This document shows positions 1 through 7,512 of a stretch of DNA of 64,000 bases, piece after piece. Made by a program: the position numbers and the translations under genes. The DNA is taken from contig NZ_LFNF01000001.1 in NCBI RefSeq assembly GCF_001045445.1, positions 930,001-994,000 of the forward strand, read 5' to 3'. The first letter of the stretch is position 1. Each line of letters begins with the position of its first letter. The DNA is from Chryseobacterium sp. BLS98 (GTDB lineage: Bacteria; Bacteroidota; Bacteroidia; Flavobacteriales; Weeksellaceae). Below the pieces are notes generated by a model. That model saw nothing but the letters and a program-made list of their open reading frames with translations, was not told where the DNA came from and did not search any database.

Positions 1-389
1 AAATATAAAGCGGTTTCCTGCTCGTTCACTTTGTAATCGTAAAATTTATCTTTATAATTGATGAAATACTGCTGAAGATTTGCTCCTACATAAAAGGACC
101 TGGCAATATAATAGTTGACAAAAGGCCCCACACCGAACATCGTGGATTTATAATAATCGGAGGTCTGCCAGGAAACACTTCCCACAACACCGCCTTCAAG
201 GTCGTCGGTAATTTTATATCCTACTCTTGGGGAAGCCTGAAGATAAAATGCACTGTTGCTTCCGAACCCGACACCAATCCCTCCACCGAAGGTCCATCTG
301 TTAGTTTCTTGTGAACCCGTACCTATTGAAACCTGGGAAAATAATGATCCTGATATCACCAGCATCAGAGGAATAATAATTTTTTTCAT
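1..389 (-). CDS. Outer-membrane beta-barrel protein, 3' end cut by window edge
   Basis: The reading frame starts at an ATG at 389 and runs off the left edge after about 129 codons. It opens with a signal peptide (MKKIIIPLMLVISGSLFSQ) and continues with alternating aromatic/glycine segments (GGGIGVGFGS, YLQASPRVGYKI, GVGPFVNYYI), typical of small porin-like outer-membrane barrels of Bacteroidota. The ligand or partner cannot be told. It is divergent from mnmA, with about 117 bp of shared promoter space. A barrel protein is likely; the exact family is unresolved. Confidence 0.7.
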   Translation of the reverse strand, partial: MKKIIIPLMLVISGSLFSQVSIGTGSQETNRWTFGGGIGVGFGSNSAFYLQASPRVGYKITDDLEGGVVGSVSWQTSDYYKSTMFGVGPFVNYYIARSFYVGANLQQYFINYKDKFYDYKVNEQETALY

Positions 390-448
390 ATTAATATCGT
401 TTTTATCAATGTTTAAAATTATGGTTTTTTTACGAATTTATTTAGTTG

Positions 449-456
449 TATTTTTG
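449..456 (+). promoter_or_regulatory. Putative -7 promoter element of mnmA
   Basis: TATTTTTG fits the Bacteroidota -7 consensus TAnnTTTG and lies 50 bp before the mnmA start. No convincing TTTG -33 box is seen at the usual spacing, so this is a weak call. Confidence 0.4.
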
Positions 457-506
457 CCCCGTCAAACTAAGAACTCCCGTTAAGAGTTTCGTAAAATTGA
501 AATACA

Positions 507-1694
507 ATGAAAGTAGTAGTAGGATTATCCGGAGGTGTAGATTCCAGCGTTACAGCATATCTTCTGCAGCAGCAGGGGCATGATGTGGTTGCCCTGTTTA
601 TGAGAAACTGGAACGACGCTTCCGTGACCCTTGAGGATGAATGTCCGTGGATTGAAGACAGTAATGACGCCCTGATGGTTGCCCAGAAGCTGGGAATTCC
701 TTTCCAGGTGATCGATATGAGTGAGCTTTACAAAGAGCGCATCGTAGATTATATGTTTGATGAATACCAGAAAGGGAGAACCCCGAATCCTGATGTTCTG
801 TGCAACAGAGAAGTCAAATTTGATGTTTTTATGAAAACAGCCATGTCTTTAGGTGCTGATAAAGTGGCTACAGGACATTATGCACAGGTGAACTCAACTT
901 TTGATGAAAACGGAAAGGAAATTTTTCATCTTCTGGCTGGAAAAGACAACAATAAAGACCAGTCTTATTTCCTGTGCCAATTAAGCCAGGAACAGCTGTC
1001 TAAAGCCCTTTTTCCGATCGGAGAACTGACAAAACCCCAGGTAAGGGAAATTGCTAAAGAAATCGGACTTGTGACTGCCGACAAAAAAGATTCCCAAGGG
1101 TTGTGCTTTATCGGAAAAGTAAGTCTTCCTCAGTTTTTGCAGCAGCAACTTATTCCTAAAGAAGGGGAAATTGTAGAAATTTTCAAAGATTCACCTTTAT
1201 TTTCGGTAGAAAAACCTGAATTTTCTTCAAAAGAAGAAGAGCTGGAATATCTGTCTCAGAAAATCAATTATAAAAAATCCGACGGTAAGGTAATCGGAAA
1301 GCACCAGGGTGCACAGTTTTTCACAATCGGACAAAGCAAAGGACTTGGTATTGGTGGTCACAAAGAAAGTTGTTTTGTGGTTTCCAGAGATATGGAAAAC
1401 AATATTATTTTTGTAGGCGAAGGCCACAGCTTCCCGGGACTCCATAAAAATGCATTAAAAATAGATCAATCAGAAGTGCATTGGGTTCGTGAGGATATGA
1501 AGCTGGAAAATGGTGGCTCTATGGAAGTAATGGCAAGATTCAGGTACAGGCAGCCTTTACAAAAAGCTACTCTTTATCAGTTTGGAAATGCAGCTTATAT
1601 TGAATTTGATGAGCCGCAGTCTGCGATTGCCGAAGGACAGTTTGCCGCATGGTATATTGGTGAAGAACTGATCGGCAGTGGCGTTATTGGATAA
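507..1694 (+). CDS. mnmA: tRNA-specific 2-thiouridylase MnmA
   Basis: MnmA activates U34 of tRNA Lys/Glu/Gln with ATP and inserts sulfur passed on as a persulfide, giving 2-thiouridine. The PP-loop SGGVDSSV is at residues 8-15. The catalytic cysteines are visible as C99 (PDVLCN) and C200 (QGLCFIG), and the GHYA and DQSYFL motifs are present. The protein has 395 residues against about 360-370 in most bacteria. The excess is a charged insertion around residues 222-262, between the segment after GLCFIG and the [13 protein letters not shown] motif. The other U34-modifying gene, mnmG, is also in this window, at 31.9 kb. Confidence 0.95.
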   Translation: MKVVVGLSGGVDSSVTAYLLQQQGHDVVALFMRNWNDASVTLEDECPWIEDSNDALMVAQKLGIPFQVIDMSELYKERIVDYMFDEYQKGRTPNPDVLCNREVKFDVFMKTAMSLGADKVATGHYAQVNSTFDENGKEIFHLLAGKDNNKDQSYFLCQLSQEQLSKALFPIGELTKPQVREIAKEIGLVTADKKDSQGLCFIGKVSLPQFLQQQLIPKEGEIVEIFKDSPLFSVEKPEFSSKEEELEYLSQKINYKKSDGKVIGKHQGAQFFTIGQSKGLGIGGHKESCFVVSRDMENNIIFVGEGHSFPGLHKNALKIDQSEVHWVREDMKLENGGSMEVMARFRYRQPLQKATLYQFGNAAYIEFDEPQSAIAEGQFAAWYIGEELIGSGVIG

Positions 1695-1700
1695 AAAAAT

Positions 1701-1761
1701 AAAAAGACCTCTTACTGGTCTCTATAAATCCCGAAGCATATTTGTTTCGGGGTTATTTTTT
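1701..1761 (+). terminator. Terminator region after mnmA
   Basis: Two hairpins follow the stop codon. The first pairs AGACC (1705-1709) with GGTCT (1717-1721). The second pairs CCCGAAGCA (1730-1738) with TGTTTCGGG (1743-1751), with one G-U pair and a four-base loop, and is followed by a T-rich run. Confidence 0.7.
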
Positions 1762-1846
1762 TCAATTGACTCTTCAACTTACGCACGAATTCAGTCAATA
1801 TAAAAAACACATTGATAATAAGTTTTAAAATAATTATCTGTTATAT

Positions 1847-2668
1847 TTACAGATATCGATCTTCATCATAATAGTACTCCAGCTTACTTTCCACATCTTT
1901 CACAATGATATCCAGATCTTTTGCTACGTGATCTCCATAGAAGTTGACAAACAGCAATTGATCCGTTTTCTTAGCATACACCAGATTATATTTTGTTTTC
2001 ATAAAATCACGGAAAGAGTATATTCTCTCACTTGAATCCAGTTTTGCAGTCGTGGAATAATCTTTTAATATTAATCCGGCTTTTCTGGTAAAGATTTTAG
2101 CATTAAAAATTTCCAGAATATCCTGAAGAGGGATGTCAATTATTTCTGAGCCTGCAAGTCTGTAATTTCCAATTTCTTTAAGGAAATCTGCCTGTACCGA
2201 ATATTCCACAGATATTTTCAGATCTATTTTTATTTCTACTTTTTCTCCTTCAGCATTAAAAATCTGTATGATAAAATCTTCGCCTTCCTTTCCTTGAAAA
2301 ATCGCTATTTCTTTGGTTTCAAATGCATATTCTACAGCATACTTGCTGTACCTTGAATAAACGATTATATTTCTTATTAAGGTCAATATAAAAGCTGTCA
2401 GCAAATAAGGAATGATGAAAACCAGTATGATCACGATTAAAATGTAAAAAATTGCAAGACCAAAGGAAAAAGTCTCTTCCTTTAAAAAAGGATTATAATC
2501 AAATATTAATGCCTTAAAAATGAGTATTGAAAACGTTATGTTCAAAATGATAAACAGATACGTTTCCCAATTAACTTCATACCCCTGCTTTTGTATGGGA
2601 ATATCCTGGTATAAAATATTTTTTTCCTTTTCTGTAAATTTTCTGGTCGTAACATTACTTTTTATCAT
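1847..2668 (-). CDS. Membrane protein of unknown function
   Basis: I do not recognise this 273-residue protein. It has a short cytosolic N-terminus, two or three hydrophobic segments between about residues 35 and 120 (YLFIILNITFSILIF; FYILIVIILVFIIPYLLTAF), then a soluble C-terminal half of about 150 residues with mixed alpha/beta character and an acidic, tyrosine-rich end (KLEYYYDEDRYL). It is the last gene of a three-gene minus-strand operon, 5 bp after the 118-residue membrane protein and downstream of the Cys/Gly-tail protein. The coupling suggests a shared membrane-associated role, which cannot be named. Confidence 0.75.
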   Translation of the reverse strand: MIKSNVTTRKFTEKEKNILYQDIPIQKQGYEVNWETYLFIILNITFSILIFKALIFDYNPFLKEETFSFGLAIFYILIVIILVFIIPYLLTAFILTLIRNIIVYSRYSKYAVEYAFETKEIAIFQGKEGEDFIIQIFNAEGEKVEIKIDLKISVEYSVQADFLKEIGNYRLAGSEIIDIPLQDILEIFNAKIFTRKAGLILKDYSTTAKLDSSERIYSFRDFMKTKYNLVYAKKTDQLLFVNFYGDHVAKDLDIIVKDVESKLEYYYDEDRYL

Positions 2669-2673
2669 CTCAT

Positions 2674-3030
2674 TCAGATTTGCTTATGTTCCCTATTTCC
2701 TTTTGAACCGGGTTGGCACAGAATCACAATACCTTGTATGATCAATAGCACGACGAGATATCCAACCGGTTTTTCCAGCATTAATCCTTTGATCAGTTTT
2801 ACAATTCCTATCATTAAAATGAAAATCATAAAGTAAGAAGTTATTTTTGAATTTCTTTCTTTAAAAAATTGAAGGATTATAGTAAAAGTATAGAAACCAA
2901 GCAGAAGAATTAAGTAAAACTTTAGAAATTCCGGTCCTTTCATAGAGATTGGATCATAGATATGATGGGTAAGAACAAGCCAAATCATGCTTATGATTAC
3001 CGGTACTGAATATAAAAGTATCTTTTTCAT
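2674..3030 (-). CDS. Small multi-pass membrane protein, unknown
   Basis: The chosen start is the ATG at 3030, giving 118 residues beginning MKKILLYSVPVIISMIW. Longer readings of this frame run into the coding part of the upstream gene and have an Ala/Val/Glu-rich shadow composition. Three or four hydrophobic helices are visible (IISMIWLVLTHHIY, FYLILLLGFYTFTIILQF, YFMIFILMIGIVKLI, YLVVLLIIQGIVIL), ending in a short basic tail. It begins 13 bp after the Cys/Gly-tail gene and stops 5 bp before the 273-residue gene, so it is surely in an operon with both. The function is unknown. Confidence 0.7.
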   Translation of the reverse strand: MKKILLYSVPVIISMIWLVLTHHIYDPISMKGPEFLKFYLILLLGFYTFTIILQFFKERNSKITSYFMIFILMIGIVKLIKGLMLEKPVGYLVVLLIIQGIVILCQPGSKGNREHKQI

Positions 3031-3043
3031 AGCTTCTGATTTT

Positions 3044-3796
3044 TTAACCACCACATCCTCCACCGCAGCCGCCACATCCTCCTCCACAGCCACTTCCACA
3101 TCCGCTGCTTCCGCCACTGCAACTTGAGCCTCCACCATCACTGCTGCCGCCTCCAACGCTTCCGTCATCTTTCTTCTTCCCGTTAACCTCCGCGTTAACA
3201 CTCCCAAATAAGGAAAGGAATAAACCAAAAACCATAATGCCTGCGAAGGACAGAACAATTGTTCCTATAGTGCTTAAAACTTCCCCAAGACAGGATGAAA
3301 GCATAAGTAAAACCAGTAGTAATGGAATAATCCTAAGTTTTTTCAACCAAATCTTAGTTATTTTTGGAGGTTCTTTTTCGTACCAGATATCTTTTGGCGC
3401 TTCACTCTGGAAGATCTCCCGGTAACTTTTCAGGGTTTCTGAAAACCAGTTCCGGTGCCTCATGTTCTCCGAAACACCTCCATTGGATGGATGGTGATGA
3501 AGTTTTCTTTTTAAAACATCAGGACAAAATTCCTCCCAGTAATTTTGGGTGTAAATAAGGTGCATATGCCATACCTTATCCACGGTTTCGCTTGGTGATG
3601 CTCCGTTCGGTAAAATACAGCAGAGATAAACAAATTTTTTGTACTCCTGAATGGCTTTCATGGTAAAATCTAAAGTCCAGCCTTCTTCTTTGGCCAGTTT
3701 TTTAGAAAAAGGAAAATCAGCATCTGAAGCATCTAATGAAAAGCTTTGAATTCGGTTCCAAAGGATTTCGTCTTTTAATAAGATTGTTGTTTCCAT
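3044..3796 (-). CDS. GRDP-like protein with Cys/Gly-rich C-terminal tail
   Basis: A 250-residue protein from the ATG at 3796; a TTG nine codons upstream is less likely. Residues 1-120 resemble the glycine-rich-domain-protein-like family: the segment VDKVWHMHLIYT around W76-H77-x-H79 is its hallmark. A basic stretch then leads into two hydrophobic helices at about 155-200. The last 36 residues are almost only Gly, Cys and Ser (CGSGCGGGCGGCGGGCGG at the end). Similar tails occur in other flavobacterial membrane proteins. The tail could bind metal or be lipid- or disulfide-modified; this is speculation. It is the first gene of an operon with two membrane proteins. Confidence 0.75.
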   Translation of the reverse strand: METTILLKDEILWNRIQSFSLDASDADFPFSKKLAKEEGWTLDFTMKAIQEYKKFVYLCCILPNGASPSETVDKVWHMHLIYTQNYWEEFCPDVLKRKLHHHPSNGGVSENMRHRNWFSETLKSYREIFQSEAPKDIWYEKEPPKITKIWLKKLRIIPLLLVLLMLSSCLGEVLSTIGTIVLSFAGIMVFGLFLSLFGSVNAEVNGKKKDDGSVGGGSSDGGGSSCSGGSSGCGSGCGGGCGGCGGGCGG

Positions 3797-3916
3797 TGTG
3801 TTAACTTTTATTTTTCTACTCAAATATCATTTGATTTTAAAATATAAAAGTCTTTCGTAAATCTTATTTGGATGCATAAAAATCTTATATTAGTCTTATA
3901 AAATTAAAACAAACGA

Positions 3917-4813
3917 ATGAAAAAAGAGGATATTCTCCATCTTGAGAAACTGATGAATTTTCTCAGCCTGCACTTTTTAAAGAAAAACCATTGGGAAGAT
4001 GTTACGAAAACGGAATGGTCATACATCGTTGCAGAAATTAATGACCTTATCGTCAGTGACTATGAAGAGAAGGGCATAAAAAAAGCAGCTGATACCCTGG
4101 GATCAAACTATCTTTATGAACACCTGATAATCAATAAACTAAAGAAATATTACCACAACGAAAATTCGGTTTTAAGCAAACCGAATCTGGCCAAATTAAG
4201 CCTTATCGTTAAAGTCCTGGGATATTCAAATTATATTGATTTTATTAATTCCCACACAGGAACATTCAACTTCAATAATTTGAGGATTGACATGGATAAT
4301 GTGAAGCAGAATACGGTTCTTCTGGACCGTCTGGTAGGCTGCTGGTATTCTTACAACAGGAATTTGCCCGACAACCGATCGGAAGCCAAGGACGACCGCA
4401 TATGGCGTTCGGCAATGGAAATCTACAAATCTGAGACTTCCGGGGAATATTATATTGAGCGAAGCGGCGGGGATCACCATAAGTATTTCGGGAAGGTGAC
4501 GGCCTATTCGGATTATGTATTCATCATCATGAACAGTAATACATTCATCCGGCAGAGACATTTTATCTCAAGGATAAAAGATATCAAGGAAAAGCTCAAA
4601 AATCCAGAATATAAGCTCCATGAGTTGCATTTTATAAGTACGTGTATCAGTTTTAACCAGGAGCCTATCGCCCTGTTTGAAATATTTCAGAAAGCAGACA
4701 AAAAGACCTTTATTGCAGACTCTATTAGCTTTCCGATTGACAGTGATGAAATCCCGAAATCTATTATTAAACAGCTTGAAGACACTGAATCTAACAGGAT
4801 AGATTACAGGTAG
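3917..4813 (+). CDS. Hypothetical protein, 298 aa
   Basis: I do not recognise this family. There is no signal peptide or membrane segment. The first about 120 residues are helical and carry blocks such as GIKKAADTLGSNYLYEHLIINKLKKYY and LAKLSLIVKVLGYSNYIDFI (given here in parts only as visual landmarks), which could form a small helical or HTH-like domain. Residues 130-290 look alpha/beta, with GCWYSYNRNL and YYIERSGGDHHKYFGKV. It is transcribed alone, divergent from the Cys/Gly-tail operon with a 120-bp gap, and ends in a degenerate repeat. A cytosolic sensor or regulator is possible but not shown. Confidence 0.7.
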   Translation: MKKEDILHLEKLMNFLSLHFLKKNHWEDVTKTEWSYIVAEINDLIVSDYEEKGIKKAADTLGSNYLYEHLIINKLKKYYHNENSVLSKPNLAKLSLIVKVLGYSNYIDFINSHTGTFNFNNLRIDMDNVKQNTVLLDRLVGCWYSYNRNLPDNRSEAKDDRIWRSAMEIYKSETSGEYYIERSGGDHHKYFGKVTAYSDYVFIIMNSNTFIRQRHFISRIKDIKEKLKNPEYKLHELHFISTCISFNQEPIALFEIFQKADKKTFIADSISFPIDSDEIPKSIIKQLEDTESNRIDYR

Positions 4814-4817
4814 ATGC

Positions 4818-4935
4818 GGTGCGGGTTACGAGGTGCGAGGTGCGGGTTTAATGTTTGATGTTTATAGTCTAAGGTTTAAAGTTATGGGATATTATTGCTG
4901 TGGCTATTAAGATCTGATATCTGAAATCTAAGGTC
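4818..4935. repeat. Degenerate intergenic direct repeats
   Basis: The first part holds tandem variants of GTGCGGGTTACGAG / GTGCGAG / GTGCGGGTTT. The second part holds alternations of TCTAAGGT, AGATCTGATATCTGAAATCTAAGGTCT. The low-complexity pattern is unlike the flanking coding sequence and resembles short intergenic repeats of flavobacterial genomes. No coding potential is seen. Confidence 0.45.
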
Positions 4936-4941
4936 TATCTT

Positions 4942-5685
4942 CTAACCTACCAGCCAGTCTTTAAAATCTTTCACCCTGTCGCGGCTCACGGTGATCTCTT
5001 CCTGAGGCTGAAATTCCATATCCACTTTATAGTAAGGAGAGGTATGAATGTTTTTTATGTAATCTGAATTGATAATAAACTGCCTGTTTACCCTAAAAAA
5101 TTTTTTCTCATCCAAGATATCTTCCAGCTCATCAAGCGTGAAATCTGAGGGATAAACGCGCTCTGCCGTCTGGAGATATACAATTTTATTTTCACTGAAA
5201 AAACAGCTTATTTCGTGGGTCTGGACAATTTTCAGGTTATATCCTATTTTTACCAGGACTCTGGACAGGGTAGATTTTTCTTTCCTGATCAGCTGCTTGA
5301 TGTCTTCGGACCCTGTTGTATTACTTGCCGGTATAAACGATTTGAATTTTTCTACCGCTCCGGAAAGGTCTTCTTCCAGGATAGGTTTCAAAAGGTAATC
5401 GATGCTGTTCAGCTTAAATGCTTTCAGGGTATACTGATCAAAAGCTGTGGTATAAATGATAAACCCTTTGGTGGGTATTTTTTCAAAGATATCGAAGGAT
5501 AAACCGTCTCCAAGAACAATGTCGGAAAAAATAAGCTGTGGATGTTCATTTTCGGAAAACCAGGCTATTCCTTCTTCTACCGATTCTATTTTCGCAACTA
5601 CTTCTATTTCAGGGAAATTACTCAGCATTCTTTCCAGCTTTCTTGAGGCGGGTTTTTCATCTTCAATAATGACAGTCTTGATCAT
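4942..5685 (-). CDS. LytTR-family response regulator
   Basis: A 247-residue two-component regulator. The N-terminal receiver domain (1-120) has the acidic pair near E8/D9, the phospho-acceptor D55 (LIFSDIVLGD) and the TTAFDQYTLKAF region before IDYLLKP. A linker leads to a C-terminal LytTR DNA-binding domain (about 145-245) with FFRVNRQFIINSDYI. It is the last gene of the minus-strand cassette that starts with the LytS-type kinase at 8.8 kb, which is its likely partner. The two are separated by four small genes, unusual for a two-gene system. The targets are unknown. Confidence 0.9.
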   Translation of the reverse strand: MIKTVIIEDEKPASRKLERMLSNFPEIEVVAKIESVEEGIAWFSENEHPQLIFSDIVLGDGLSFDIFEKIPTKGFIIYTTAFDQYTLKAFKLNSIDYLLKPILEEDLSGAVEKFKSFIPASNTTGSEDIKQLIRKEKSTLSRVLVKIGYNLKIVQTHEISCFFSENKIVYLQTAERVYPSDFTLDELEDILDEKKFFRVNRQFIINSDYIKNIHTSPYYKVDMEFQPQEEITVSRDRVKDFKDWLVG

Positions 5686-5732
5686 TGGTTATTGTTTTTA
5701 ACAGGGATAAAATTAGATAAAAAAGGGAAAGA

Positions 5733-6008
5733 TTAAAAGTCTATGTTCTTTTTACCCTTGTTCATCTCTTTTTCTATGATCTTATTTTCCCATTCCGCAT
5801 CCAAAAGAAACAGTTTTACAGCTTTTACTGTTAAAACAATTCCCCATATCAATAGGATTATAGATCCGTCAAATAAAGAGAGATTAATGGTCCCATTTTC
5901 AAAAATATCGTCAAAAAATATAAATGCGGCGACTATACCAAACCAAAGAAGGCTTTTATAGAATTTTTTAAGCTGGCCGACTCTTTCGTATGCGTTATTG
6001 TAATCCAT
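5733..6008 (-). CDS. 2TM domain-containing protein
   Basis: A 91-residue protein with the arrangement of the 2TM family (PF13239): an amphipathic basic N-terminus (AYERVGQLKKFYKSL), a first helix (WFGIVAAFIFF), a short polar loop, a second helix (GSIILLIWGIVLTVKAVKLF) and a charged tail with WENKIIEKEMNK. It is the most diverged of the four 2TM units in this cassette: the WF(Y/W)xPMLGWGIG segment of the others is reduced to LIWGIV. It sits 22 bp after another 2TM gene and 47 bp before the LytTR regulator. The function of the family is unknown. Confidence 0.8.
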   Translation of the reverse strand: MDYNNAYERVGQLKKFYKSLLWFGIVAAFIFFDDIFENGTINLSLFDGSIILLIWGIVLTVKAVKLFLLDAEWENKIIEKEMNKGKKNIDF

Positions 6009-6030
6009 GATAATTAAAGTTTTAAGGTTA

Positions 6031-6327
6031 TTATAATGTTTTTGTATTGTTTTTCTCCTGATTCATCAGTTCCTGGATTTTTTTTTCCTCCCATTCTTTT
6101 CCTATCCCAAAAACATTGACTGCATGAGCTACAATTCCTATTCCCCATCCCAGCATCGGCCAGTAAAACCATAAATGTTGCGGAGCAGTAAGAAGATTCA
6201 AAGCCAGCAGGAATGGAATGACTAAACAATATGAAGTAAGGTTTCCGTAGAACCCTTTCAGTTCTTTTACTCTTTTGGCTGCTTTTTCGTAAGCTAATGT
6301 TTCTTTTGTGTATCCTAATGTTTCCAT
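6031..6327 (-). CDS. 2TM domain-containing protein
   Basis: A 98-residue protein with a basic amphipathic N-terminus (AYEKAAKRVKELKGFYGNL), two transmembrane helices joined by TAPQHLWFYWPMLGWG, and the tail GKEWEEKKIQELMNQ. It is very similar to the C-terminal 2TM module of the histidine kinase at 8.8 kb (KARKRVKELKSFYANL; WFYFPMLGWGIG), so the two probably arose by duplication. In the membrane it might pair with that kinase. The role is inferred only from context. Confidence 0.85.
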   Translation of the reverse strand: METLGYTKETLAYEKAAKRVKELKGFYGNLTSYCLVIPFLLALNLLTAPQHLWFYWPMLGWGIGIVAHAVNVFGIGKEWEEKKIQELMNQEKNNTKTL

Positions 6328-6474
6328 AATCTTTAATTTAAAAGGTTGTTGATTGTTTTTGTTGAATCAAAGGTAGGTCAGAAACAAGGCTCTAATCAAC
6401 TTTATATGACCGAATGGTAGAATATGATTACTGAATGGTAAAATGACAGATTAAACGCCTGTTATTGCTCCTGA

Positions 6475-7044
6475 TCAGTAAATGAACGGGATTAGTTTTT
6501 TTGTGGTTCTTCTGTATTCCAGATACTCTTCGCCAAATTTTTCTATAAGGGCCTGCTCTTCAATTTTAATCCTGTAAATAAAGGCTAAAAATGGTGGCAG
6601 AAAAGCCAGTATCAGAGAAATCCAGTTATTAAGGTATAATCCTAATCCTAAAGAGGTTAATAAAGAAAATGCATAGGAAGGATGTCTTAAGTATTTGTAA
6701 AATCCTTCTTTTTTGATTTGGTGATCCTGCTTTATCGTCACATCTACTGTAAAATATTTCCCTAAAGATCTGATGATGATAAATCGGAAGATAATTCCGG
6801 TGAGGATAAAAAATTCTCCTAAATACAAGATCCATTCGCCTTCAGCGATCGGAAATCTGGTTATGTAAGAAACCGTAACTGAAGCTGCAATGGAGAACGG
6901 GATAGCCATCCATAGAATATTCAGGGTCGATTTGTCTTTATCCTTGCTGTCTTCTTTGCCGGATTTCAGGATATTTTTGTAGAGAATCTCCGTAAGAAAC
7001 CAGGCGACCATTGAAACGGTGAACAAAATTTGTAGTGGATTCAT
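6475..7044 (-). CDS. Isoprenylcysteine carboxyl methyltransferase-like membrane methyltransferase
   Basis: A 189-residue integral membrane protein with about five hydrophobic segments. The C-terminal half carries the ICMT/phospholipid-methyltransferase pattern: GFYKYLRHPSYAFSLLTSLG (the RHPxY box) followed by RIKIEEQALIEKFGEEYLEY, the E-rich box with the conserved EEYLEYRRTTKKLIPFI end. Such enzymes use S-adenosylmethionine to methylate carboxylates or lipid head groups; the substrate here is unknown. It lies within the LytS/2TM/LytTR cassette on the same strand, with gaps of about 147-165 bp on each side, so it may have its own promoter. Confidence 0.85.
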   Translation of the reverse strand: MNPLQILFTVSMVAWFLTEILYKNILKSGKEDSKDKDKSTLNILWMAIPFSIAASVTVSYITRFPIAEGEWILYLGEFFILTGIIFRFIIIRSLGKYFTVDVTIKQDHQIKKEGFYKYLRHPSYAFSLLTSLGLGLYLNNWISLILAFLPPFLAFIYRIKIEEQALIEKFGEEYLEYRRTTKKLIPFIY

Positions 7045-7209
7045 TTTTTTAGTTTTTTGTAAAACGGTAAAATAGTGAAAGGGCGAAATGATAAAAGGGC
7101 TTATCAGGTATACACCTTCTGATCTCGTTTAAACTTATCATTAATCGGAAGTATTTTCTTACGAACATAGGCAATTCAGCCTTTTTGCCATTCCGCTTTT
7201 TCGCCTTAA
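7045..7209. repeat. Intergenic spacer with repeat-like words
   Basis: The gap has a left part with GGTAAAATAGTGAAAGGGCGAAATG and a right part CAGCCTTTTTGCCATTCCGC TTTTTCGCC that partly complement each other (GGCGAAA with TTTCGCC). The right half resembles the arm at 26659-26671 (TCAGCCTTTTTAC). It is probably a copy of a short dispersed intergenic element. Confidence 0.35.
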
Positions 7210-7512
7210 TTACTCCTTATTCTTCTTCATCTCATTCCTGATCTTTTTCTCTTCCCAGTTCCTGACGAAACTGACATTGGGCAGAAAAACGATTATTGCA
7301 TGAACTACCAACCCAATCCCCCAACAGGTAGCGGTAAAGAAGTTTTTGAACTGGAAATAGCTCTCCCCGGGGTCTAAATGTTTATAATTATAGAAGACAA
7401 TTAAGATATTTACAACGACATAGATGAACAGATGCCTGTAAAATCTGCTCAGTCGCTCAACCTGCCTTCTTACCTGCTGGTAACGGATGTCATTTTCATC
7501 ATAATTTTTCAT
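7210..7512 (-). CDS. 2TM domain-containing protein
   Basis: A 100-residue protein from the ATG at 7512. The longer reading of the frame only runs back into the kinase gene. The pattern is the 2TM family: QVRRQVERLSRFYRHLFIYV, first helix, a polar loop with a diverged FFTATCWGIG, second helix (GLVVHAIIVFLP), then NWEEKKIRNEMKK. Its start overlaps the stop of the LytS-type kinase by 14 bp, which argues for translational coupling. It probably acts in the same membrane complex or signalling route. Confidence 0.85.
   Translation of the reverse strand: MKNYDENDIRYQQVRRQVERLSRFYRHLFIYVVVNILIVFYNYKHLDPGESYFQFKNFFTATCWGIGLVVHAIIVFLPNVSFVRNWEEKKIRNEMKKNKE

Noticed and set aside
3050-3175. Cys/Gly-rich sequence taken first as a DNA repeat array
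   Set aside because: It is the in-frame 3' end of a gene with normal spacing to the next gene; the repetition is at the protein level and imperfect in DNA.
2674-3258. A 194-codon minus-strand frame extending the 118-residue membrane gene upstream
   Set aside because: The extra part lies wholly in the coding region of the Cys/Gly-tail protein and has an Ala/Val/Glu shadow composition; the ATG at 3030 gives a normal membrane protein.
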